From the NCBI RefSeq assembly GCF_051020765.1, contig NC_134946.1, positions 5,631,239-5,695,238 on the forward strand: a stretch of DNA of 64,000 nucleotides, written 5' to 3'. The notes beneath the pieces were generated by a model. The model ran no database searches. It was not told where the DNA came from and worked only from the letters and a program-made list of their open reading frames with translations. Shown here piece by piece: positions 51,001 to 63,000 of the stretch (its first letter is position 1; the number at the start of each line of letters is the position of its first letter). This stretch comes from Lasioglossum baleicum. Taxonomy: Eukaryota; Arthropoda; Insecta; Hymenoptera; Halictidae. The position numbers and the translations under genes were made by a program.

Positions 51001-54000
51001 AACAACAATTTGTTATGTTAGAAGAAAAGTGACAGCAAACATTTTTAGCATCCGAAGTCAAAGACAGAGAGAGATTTTGTTTAAGGTCAAGGTTTAACAA
51101 GATTTTTAGTGGAAATAATTGACCATTTGCAGTTACATATCGCTATAATTAGAGGTCGATAAAGTCGCTGTCCTCCCTTGCCAAATATAGCATAGCGGAA
51201 CAGGTCTGGACCAATCCCTGATTCAGAGACGTACCGTGACAGTCGAAGACCTTGGGCACTCCGTCTAACAACTTAAACACGTCAGGTCGGAACGAAATTT
51301 TTGATGTGGTGGTATGATAAGGGTACTGGTTTAATACAAAAAGTATAATTAATTTTTAAATATTTTGGACAGGCGTTTGATCGTCTTTTGGATCACGATG
51401 TCGAACAAATTTCCCCTCGCAAGACAACTGACGGCTCAGCGGAAGAGACGGTGGAAATAAATCAAGGTAAAAAAAGAATAGGTGTGCATAGGTGTGGAAG
51501 AACTCTTCTTTCAGCAGTATCGCACAAAATAATACAGCGTTGCTCTGTAATTGATGATGGCCACATAGTAACCTACGTTCTGTGATCTATAATATATGCG
51601 TCTTCTCATTATCGCAAAAATCTAGCGGCAGTGTGATGTATTATATATTACGCATAATATATATTACACAGTTACGTTATTATTATTATTATTATTATTG
51701 TTACGATACACCCGCTCCGTGGTAGACTTACTTGGATACGAGAAGTCTTCACCTATGTGGTAGTACAGGGCGAAGAGAAGAAAGTTCGAACAGATAGACA
51801 CATAGAAAGTTAGTTAAAAGGGTTAATTGTCGTTGACATTTGGTATACGTTGTGAATGTGCGCGCGCGTGTTTGTACGCGTATATAGATGTGTCTATGTG
51901 TGACCATGTATGTTTGGCAATGCATGTGGCGAGAAAGTGACAAAGTGTATGCGCGTACGTGTCACAGGTATTCACGATCACACAGGGACACGTGTATGTG
52001 GGTCACAGGTGAACTACGAATGAGAAAGACAAAAAAAGGTAACTAGATGCGGGCAGAACAGTTGATGTACATTTTTCTGTTCGACTGTAGCAGTTGCCAG
52101 GAAAGCACATCCGTGTGGAGCTATTAAGGAAACATCTGTGATCAAATAACCGTCAGAAATGTTTTGTAATAGCGATAATTAAATTCTTTTATGTTAACGC
52201 ATTCTTTTCATCACGAGGGTAAAAAGAAATTCTTGAAGTTTCGCGAAAGTTTCAATCACCGGGCCAATGATCTATCATCTTCAGTAAGTCACTAGATTTT
52301 GCTATCTATATTTGGTCAATAGTTGTAAATTCCTCCGTCTTTGCTAAGTCAACGATCCTATACTTCATCTTCTAAATCTATCCTAACTGCAGATCCGAGA
52401 GTCCTCGTTAGATCATAAAAATCAGAGATGCCGTCCTCACTAGGTCACTGATCATGGAGTCTATCCACTTTTCTATATGGGTCACTGACTGTAGGTCCTG
52501 CTACGGTCACTAGGTCACTGGTCATGAATTCTGTCGTCTTCCCTACATGGGTCACTGACCACATATTCTGCTACCGTCACTAGGTCACTGACCGTGAATT
52601 GCGCCGCATTAGGTCACTATAACCACAGATTCTGCCTACCTAGATCACTGACCGCAAGTGTCCTCAACGACATACAGCATTTAAACATTGCAGATTTCAA
52701 AGAAAGTCTTTTACCCCCTTGACAAACAGAATACGTGTATGTAAACGCAATTTAATATTCACCGTTATAAACAATCTTACAGTCGTTTAAAATCCACAGA
52801 TGATTTCATGGGAACCAGCACGGATGATAATTGCTTTCTTGCTACCGTGTACACACACATGGGTCACGTGACGGACTCTATACACGGTGAACGGAAATTT
52901 CGTAATCGAAATGATAAAATGAAGTATAAATAAAAATTCCAGATAAAACAGACTATACACAAGCACTTAATTGAAATGAAATTTAAATAGTATAAACTTT
53001 AAATCAAGATTTTTTAAATGAAAATTTCAAAACTTTGTATTTTGCAACGTGTTAGAATTATACACGGAAGAATAGAGATTGGAGGATTCGAAGCGAGTAC
53101 CGGATCATGATAGAGCATCTTCGTTATGGTCGTTGATTTAGTTACAAGACGAGTAAAAAACCACGCAAATAAGTACGTTTACTACCTCTAAATATTATAT
53201 AAATATGTACTCTAAAGAATACGTCGATAATAAATTAGATATATATATATATGTATATCGAACATCGATGCAAGATCAAGATTGAAAAGGGCGCTCGCAA
53301 CCCGCGCGATAACCATCGATCAAAAAAGACACAGACCTCCATGAAAAATGGAGTTACATTCCAGACGACACTGACAGAAATATGTGTAGAGTCTCTTTAT
53401 GCAAGAAAATAAAGGAAAAGAAATGGAAAAACATCACACCAATAGGATATCTCAAAACACTAATAGTAGGTACAGTCTACTCTGAAATTAATCGTGTGGT
53501 TATAATATGTATATATTGGGTGTCCCACCTGACTGTAACCCAAACATCTCAACTATCATCGACAATATCAAACAATATCAGAGAAAAATATGATTAGGTT
53601 TCAAAGAGAAAACATTGCGTTAAACAAACAATTTTTCTCAAAGTCACATTTTCGTAATTTCAGGGTCGCCAATGTTTTTTTAAACGGAACAACATAAAAT
53701 GGCTTTCAGGCTTCGTTTAAAAAGACATCAATGACCTCGATATTTTGAAAAACGTGACCTTAAAAAAATACTTTTTTTCCTTCGAATCTAATCATGCTTT
53801 CTTTTTTTTTTGATATTATTAGCTACTATATTTTCCCCTTTCTGATTTTGTTAATAATAGGTGAGATGTTCAAGATGATCGCGTTAAGTGGGACACCCTG
53901 TACATATCAATTTAAACGAAGTTACACCGACTAGCATCACAAATATGTATATCTATGCTCTGTACGCAGATCTAATCTCGAGTACAAATTTAAAAGAGTA

Positions 54001-57000
54001 CTTATTGTTAAATAATAATGTTCTAAAAAATCGTTCGTGACAAATTTCAATGTTTAATTTCAGGCAGTTCGCATAAGAGACGCTTCCGGTTATCCACAAA
54101 CAATTTTTAATCCTACTGATTTTAACTTGAAGATAATCTAGTTTATACAGGTTATTTTTATACCTTAATAGAATTCAAAATTTAGTGAAACTAAAATAGA
54201 AACATTAGTAATTGTTACATGAAATTTTTAAATAAATATTGAAATTCAATATTTAAATTAGTAATTTCAACAAAATTGAGATACAAATTAAAATGATTTT
54301 AATAAAATAATTTATTTAAAGAAATGATTGCTGGATGCAATATAAACTTCAATGTCCCATTCGTTTTAATTAAACATTATACGAACAAGAATTTCAATAA
54401 ATTTCGTTATTAATCAAATTTAAAAATTAGTAAAAACTTTTGTTGAATAAAAAGATTACTATTTAAAATAAAAATCTGATTATAGCATAAGAACTTGGAT
54501 ATAAATTCATCTTTCAAAATTGGAAGTTTGGAAATTACATAAATAAAAAAAATTGCAAATTTGTCAACAACCTAAAGCGTCGCTCAATATTTTTTCGTGT
54601 AATCTTCGATTTAATAGAAGCTAGTCTGTATCGAGTTTATCAATCCACTTCCGGTACAGCTTTCAAGACACGACTTCTCTAAAATACCGATGAAACAACA
54701 GTTTGCAACTGTTCACAACATTTTACAAGTAACAACATCAATTGCATACCAGGCTTGGGCAAATTTCATTTAAAATTAAAATTAAACAATAAATTCTGTG
54801 TCATTACACTTTAATGTAATTATATTAAATTTATTCCTAAAAATGACGTACTAGAGAAATCTTATGTTCTCATTTTCTCTTGGAATTAATCCACCCAAAT
54901 AAAACAACATGAAATTATACAATTATTTCTTATGAATACTAAGATACATCTGAATATGTTTAGTTTCACATTTCTGAAACACTTTATCTTCGGTTTTATT
55001 TGAGACATTTGAAAAATGATCAATGAGAACAGCTTTTAAAATCCCAAAATAGAATAAAAGACAATAGAATAACAAGAAACCGCAATAATTTATTTAAAAA
55101 ATCAAATGAAACCAACTGAAAATTATTTATTTATCAAGTAGTAAAAACACTATATTATTGTCGAACAAAAAGTTCAGATTATGCCCACGCCTGTGTCACG
55201 AGCAATATGTCTCGACGAAACGATGAAAGAAGGCAAATAAATACGCATGACCTTCAAATCGAGTGTGTCTTTTTATCAAGCATTGGTGTTTGTCGTAACA
55301 CACGGCTTTCCAAAGACGGCGTCGAATTAAAGGTCCCACTTTATGTTCTGAATTTTTCGGCTAGTCCTCCGGGATACACGAATGAAAAAAGGAAAACAAA
55401 GGGTGTTACACGTGGAATCTGATCTACACGCGGGGATACATACTTGCTCTTCCAACCATCTGAACAGCTCGCACGCCTTTCCGGAATGTGGCCACTGCCC
55501 GAAGGGAGGAGAACCAGAGCTGTTAGTTGTCATACCAAAATAATGTCAACCTAGATGCAGGAGGTGGCAACAGGTGGAGAGGGTCTATCTGCAGATCCAG
55601 TCTCCGTCGACCAGTTATACGCTGCAGTAATTTCAAACTCCAACGAATTTCCCGCCAATTTTCTACAAACCCAACAATCCCCACGAAACATCCAAAAATC
55701 ACAAACAATTTGCAATCTGCTAAATTTCACGCGATGATAATTGTTACTGTAGTTTTTAATATAAATTTATTAAAGAAATCCTTTTGTATCTCTCACTGCA
55801 GCGCGACGGTCGATAGAGTAGATATCGGTGTTAACACCGGTGATAATTGGTTAATTGTTTTGGTCTACGAGGGCGGAGCACACAAATAAACGATTTTCCA
55901 CCGCTTATGCGGTTACTGTAATCCAAAGGTCGCCTTTCCCCCAAAATTAATGTTAAGAACAACACACATGGTGATATTGATGAATGATGTGGGTGTATGT
56001 GACGTGTGGAGAGGGGAAACGGAGTTTACTTGGCCGGCATGTTTGATAAACCCTGGGCATCGATCATCATCATTGGTGCAGACTTCAAACTTTCAGGATT
56101 TGTTATCAACATTGCCTGGATGGTTTGAAATTTGGGAATCTTCCCACGCATGCATGAAATCGGCCATATTAGATTGTTAAGGGTACGAGTCGGGACGAGG
56201 ATCACCACAAAGCTGCCTTACCTACCAAAACCCTTCACAGAGAGCGGATACTAATATAGATAGCGATAGCAATTCTTAACACACACAGAATCCCATAAAA
56301 TTGTAGAACTTTGCCCTTTATCTTTCATAAGAGCAGTTCTGGATGAAAAAGAAAACTTTTAGTAAAGATCTTCGTTGCTTTTTAATCTTCCGGAGAACAC
56401 GGTGGCTGACCAAGACGTTCGCCGAGTACATCAAACATTTTGTCAATCCTTTTGTTTATTTTAGCATTTTGAAAATTGTAGCACATACCTTGGCCCCACC
56501 AGCGTCAAGGTAAACCTACTCGTGAGAATCACACTCCTCTACCCTAAACAAGCCTATCAAACTGTTCATCAGTTCTCCAAACGGAGCACACAGTTAAACA
56601 GAAAACAGTGATTGCCATCAACAACGGATTCGTCGGTGAACCGATTTATCGGCGGATTGAATAACGCTCTCGGACCAACACGCGGGAGAAATGAGTCAAT
56701 GGGGCTTTGGTGTTAGCACAACGAAACAACGTTCAATTATTGCCAAGCCTGGAACGAGCAAGTTTGTTTAATTAGTGAAACGTAACAGCCATGAACGTGT
56801 AGACACAGAATATACGATTTGAATTACGTGCGTAGCGGAAAATGCGTATCTGCGGAAGCGACGCGCCGGTCTTTCAAGTGGTAACTGAAGCGAGATGTCT
56901 GTCGAATGATGCCAAAGTAACAGACATTCATTTTACAGCTGGTTCCCCACATTTCGTGAAATTGTTTATAACTATAAGAACTGTTATTACTTTTCTTATT

Positions 57001-60000
57001 GCGTCATTGTGTTCAGCTTGTTCAAAGCATGACAAATAATTCAGGAACTATGTGGTAGAAATACTACGTTTTTAAAAAATATGCAGTCAAAGCTACATTG
57101 GATTTTTTTAGGGTTCTCAACCCTGCTTTGCGTTTACAGTGTTGCAGTGACGTAAGAGATCTTTTATCGACTTGTAGCACTCTGAAACTGTTGGTTGAGC
57201 ACCTTCAAAATCAAGTGAAACTTTGATTATATGTATTTATAAGAAAACGGTGCATTTTCAACAGATGGTTCCTTGACATCTTTTTATCCTACCGATAAGC
57301 TGATCACGATGATGTAATAAAAAGTTTACCAGTCATTTTTATCGTTATAAATAATGTGGAGAATCACCACTAGAAGTGACCATTAATCTTTTTAATACCC
57401 TACGCAGCAGCAAGAAAAGTATTTGCCATTTTTTCGCGGAAATTTGACAGCAAAATTCACTTCAATCAGCAAATTTGTAATTTAAATACTGTTTGTTGAT
57501 TTTGTGCGTAACGTAATTAAATGTGTAGAATTTTTATAGTTCCTATACCTATTTATAGCATATTTGATCTTTGTCCAAGTAAATTTTAAACCATTTCAAT
57601 CTTTTTAATTTGAAAACTTTAATTGCATGAACACAGTGTGTAGAGACCATTATAATAGTTTATGCACACCTGGAAAATCAACGTATATATGAAATAGCGA
57701 AACTAGAGTATTTTATTTGAAACCATTTTTTTAAACGATTGTATTTGTGAACATTAAGGGTAAATTTTGAGGTTCAATAAGTAATGTGGGGAAACATTTA
57801 ACAAACACTTAAATGTTTGAAATCGCAAGTGAAACCCAAATTTAATTTTCTTAAAAATGAAAATTAATTTATTCAACTTTGACTTTAGATTAGAACGAAT
57901 TTTGCATCTTGTTTTTTCCTTGATGTCATCAATATCGGTGAATGATTTCGTCAATGAAAAGAATGACAAATAATCCCTCGCACACTGTAGGTGTACAGCG
58001 AGTTTAAAAAGTATTCGTACCAAATAATTTTTTTATTTTCGACGAGATTTATGTTACAGAAAAGAATGATTGAAAAGTTCTATTTTTGAATATGTAAACA
58101 ATTAATGTAAATTACGTTTTACATTTAAAAGTGTATTATTCATACCATTTTTATATAATTTAGTTCATATTTTGTTCTCAACAATTATAGAAATAATCCG
58201 AATTTTTAATTTATTTAAAACACTAGTGTTGTAATTTCTTATTAAAAAATTGTCGATATAATAAAATTGAGACAAAAGACACAATTAATGAAGTGACACA
58301 AAACGATTTTGTAAGAAGTAAAGCAGGTCTATGGAAAAACGAATTAGTATTACATTTTGTTGCAAAAATTTAAATAGCACATATTTGATTTCGAAAAAGG
58401 CACAAATTGCTAAATTAAAATTATTTTAATGCATGTATCAAATATTTTTTACTAGTTCTGTTTTGGTGAAAAATCCAATTGCAACTGTAGTTTGCAGTAA
58501 AATCTAAACATTTTTCATGTTTTCAGTAACACAGGCGTTGAAACTAAAAAAATTACAAGATACAAACAATCCGCTGTCGTCCAACCGTTCACAGTCGGCT
58601 TGGTCTCGATTAATCGGAGAACGATGCTCGGCAACTTCAGCTCTAGCGTAAGCCCAACGAGAACAGTCACGAACTGAACAATGTCAAAGAGCAGAAAAGT
58701 TCAAAGTTACTGTGAAGTAAGTGCAGGTGAATACGGAATACAAATGCTAAACTTCGATTTGCACCTGTTTGCGCCACTTATGTTACCTTACCTCGTTCGA
58801 AACGTGAAAACTAATCAACCTCTGCTTGAGTCAATCGCTGTCGAATACCGAACTGTCGAATACGAACACAGATACACAGTATGCAACAAACCAGAATTGA
58901 TAGCTTAGCCAACCGGGACTGAGAACCTTCGTGAGGCTTACGTACTGAATGTCACGTGGATGGTCACGTGGATGGTCACGTGGACGGTCACGGGGACCAG
59001 TAGGCCCTCTCCCTACCGCGGCGCAGTGTGCACATGCTGAGGTGTCATGTGGTCACGTCCGCGTCACGTGACACTACGTGCAGGCTCCGAAGAGTCACGT
59101 GGTCAATCACATGATGTGGCAGACCCGCGCTGAGATCACGTGACCGGTCACGTGCATCAGTGATCCCCTCTCTGCCACGTCACATGCAGTTAATTATCGC
59201 AGGAAGACACGACTAGACAGTTTCACGCGAGAATTCGACCTATTTAAACTTTTTTCCAATGTTTTCGGACCCGATTGGCCAAACTATGCATGCCTAATCG
59301 CACACTTTGACTCAAACAGAGAGACCTAGTCGGAATAATAAATTACGATTATGGTAATTCGATTTTTACACGTTTCAACCAATATTAGTTCTACCAACTA
59401 CTAGCACTTCAAAGAGAGTGATTTAGTTAATTAAATTATTATTCCGACGAGATTCAGAGAGTAACTCGAAGATAGGAAACGCAACGGGATGAACAGGATA
59501 GGGAGGCGTAAAAACGCGTACCGTCCAGGTAACTGCTGTAGGCAGTGTTCCCTTTCACCATGCCGGTCTGCATCATCATCATCCCCACATCTGGAAAAAT
59601 CGAGCGGTCGGCCCGGACACACGTTTGTAAATAAACACATTGGAGGTCAGCTAGTATCTAACCGGGACTGGAGAGTCGGGGGATATCTTAGAGATAAGGT
59701 AATAGACACTGCAAATCGTGGGATCCATCAGACTGTCCAATTGAAAGATCGAACTTTTTTTGAAAAATCCGAGTTAGCAGGTGTCCTAATCGTTGCTCTA
59801 GGTCAAGGTTAGTTGCGTTAAGGGCTTTCCCAATGGAGGTTAGTCTCGGGCAAGCGTATAGCGATGAGATGCTCGTCACTAACTACGCTGAGCGCAGCCA
59901 CATTGACCTGGAAGCTCGTAAGTGAAGCTGCCGGGTGTCCGCTAAGTAGCCGAGAGCTAAACGCGCGCCGCGAAGCCTGTTTCCGGGGAGGGGGAGAGGG

Positions 60001-63000
60001 GTAACTTTGACTGCCCAGGGTTTAAGACTGTCGTGATGGGACGCGGCAGCGTTTTATCTATCGATGAGCTGGGTTCGGGTGAGCTGTATGCGTGGATGTG
60101 TATGTAGATGTTGTGTAACATGGGCAGTGGACCGTGGGCCCCCACTGGAAGGTCTGTCGCGGCGCCCTCGCTCGTTCCGGTACCGAATTATAGCTCCTCT
60201 TACCGTTAAAGTGGTGCGGTCACGCGGGAACCAAACGCGTATGGGCGGAGCTAGAGCAGGGGCGGGGTGCAGAAGACGCGCGGATATAGATTCGCGGTCG
60301 ACCGGACCGGCGGAAGTCTCATCAATGACAGCTAACACGCTGAGAGTTCTCACGCGATCGAAGAAAGGTATTTTTTTTGGGTTGAGCCACAGAAACTGGT
60401 GAGAAAAATAGAGTAAGAAAAACAGAGATAGAGAGACAGAGAGAGATAGAGAGAGACAGAGAGAAAGAGAGACCGAGATAGATAGATAGAAAGATAGAGA
60501 AAGATAGTACGAAGCTCTCATGCCGTCGAGGCATCAAAAATACCCGGATCGAGATATCTAAGTAGGCATGCAAGACGAGCGAGAAGGGCACACACTAGAG
60601 TGCAGGCTAAGTTCTTGATTGGCCAGGTGGACATGCGCCAACTGACTGAACTATTTTGGATTTATTACATGTCAGGTGTCATGTATTCATGTGGCACTTC
60701 GTTCTTTACGTCGATAGGTACTAGATTTTTCTCAGACAAATTAGCTAGTTTCACTCTGTTCGTGAAAGTTCTACATTTTAGTATCTCTGGTCAGTGGTCA
60801 ATGTTTGATCGTTATGGTCAGTGACCAAACTCTTATTAGAGTTTGTATTACTAACTTTAAAAACAATTACAAATTTTGATGGATGGCCAATCTGTGGTCG
60901 TACTAGTCACTGACCAAACTTTGATCATTTTTGTTAATAATCAAGATAGGATCATTGTTGATCTGACTACATGTAATCAGTTTTACAGTTAGGATCAATG
61001 GCTAAACCTTGATTGTACTGGTCAGTGACCAAACCCTGATCGTTCTAGTCAGTGACCAGGGATCAGAATGCTGTGATCTGTGATCAGTGACTAAGGGTTT
61101 CATGGTTCTACTTTGTGACCAAGCTCAGATTATTCTGGCCAATGACCACACACTGATCGTAGTATTTAATGACAAGAGATACGAATCAGGTTGACAGTTC
61201 GGTCAGTGACCAGAAGTGTGATCATATTGGACAGTGACCGAGTTTGATTATTCCAATAATGTATATATGTCAAATAATCACGGGGAGCATGAAGAACGAA
61301 AGTGCCGAGTCAATGACGGCGCGAACGCCTCGAAAAATGTCGCTCAATGAAAATCAATGGTGCCGTGATCCATAATCATCGTGATAAATCATCAACGCAA
61401 TGACTGATGGTCGTAACGGTAGTTTCGCATACATGTATGCAAGATATAATGGTTAAAAAATCGAGGCATATTGTATGTACACATAAGTAAGACACAGAGA
61501 GATAGAAATATGCAAAGAGACAGAGATAGATATAGACAGATAGAAAAGGTCAGAAATAGAGAAACCAGAAAGGGTTGAAGGCTGGAATTGAAAACAAAAT
61601 GGAGGTTCGTGAACGATCCACCATAAATTGTGACAGATATTATATAGTATATATATATATAGACAGCTAGAAAGATCGTTCAGTGTTTCAAGTGGATGGG
61701 ATTCGAAACGTGTGTAACTGAACAGAAAAAGAGCAACGAGAGAGAAGAAGAGATATACACAAGAACAAAAGTTTTTAAGGAGAGAATAGTTAGCGACGGT
61801 AGTTAAAGACTAAGCGAACGAGTGTGAGACGTTACCTAAGTCCCGGCCCCAAGAGCGCTGCTGCTGCCCCACTAGATCACAATATATCACAACAGGATGG
61901 TCATAACCATGTCACTTCGTTAATCGTAGCAGTTATTTACCGCTACGGCTTCCCGTAGCGTAAGGATGTCAGGGTTTTTGAGGGGTTGGGTGGGTGGGGC
62001 GAGAGAGAGAGAAGGGTAAATCAGAGTTCGTTCCCGAAAACGCAAAGTGGTAAACCGCCCGCTACATCACGTTACTCTCGGAGGCTAGAATATCGATTCT
62101 TAAGGGTTCTGATATATATGTATATGTATATGCATATATACACAGATATATATATATATATATGTACATATATATATATAGATATGTATATTTATACATA
62201 TGTATATTCATACATATGTATATTTATACATATATTGTATGTACGTGAATACATATATATGTATTTATATATACTTATTATATTTGGTTAAGTATTCCCG
62301 AAAGAGCTGGAGGTCAATTAGTTTACAGACCCGGTAGAAACTGAACGAGAGATTGAAAATTGAAACTGTTAAGGGGTGTCACTAGACTAGAAAAACTTAC
62401 AATTTTTGCACTTGCATTTCTTGATCAGAGTTTCGTCTTTTATATCCTCGTGGCATGCTTTGCAATAAAACCACGCCCTGCGAACAGACAATCAATCATT
62501 AATTCACAATTCTGGTCCACAACTTATTAGCAACTTGCATTTTTTCAATAATATTTGCAACTTGAATATTGTGAGTTAAATATTTTCATCATTCAAGCTA
62601 ACCATTTTATTAACTGCTTGTACAAGGTGTTTTCTGAAATGCGACGCCAACTTTAATCCAAGTCGATGTTTCTGAGTTCGAGTTATTTTTGTACCCCGTT
62701 AACATGCGTGAACAATTTACGGAATTATCGAATGTTTTTATCGAGAGACTAACAGAGCAGAATAGTTGGTAACGTCGAGAAAGATCAAGGTTCCAATACT
62801 AAATATAGCTATTAAATATTTTAATTCAATATTAAATTAAATTATTATCGACAATGTTAAGTTTAACATTATTACTTCAGTTCCTGACGATTATTTCAGT
62901 TCAACGTCAAGTTAAATGATTAAATTTAATATTTAGATGCAATATTAAATTAGGTTATTAAAGTAAATATACCAGTTCAATGCCAAATTAAATCATTAAA

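Noticed and set aside
49655..51240. Possible LTR pair of a retroelement
   Set aside because: Only about 25 bp of similarity, no primer-binding site, polypurine tract or reverse-transcriptase motif seen.
51388..51585. 65-codon plus-strand frame beginning after a possible acceptor
   Set aside because: No recognised domain, antisense to a slo intron, and no partner exons identified.
60054..60521. 155-codon minus-strand frame in the GC island
   Set aside because: Open because of GC-rich composition and a GA repeat; the content is repetitive and not slo-like. The island is listed as a possible regulatory region instead.
52441..61245. CRISPR-like reading of the regularly spaced palindromes
   Set aside because: Eukaryotic spliced gene context, irregular spacing, degenerate units and no cas genes.
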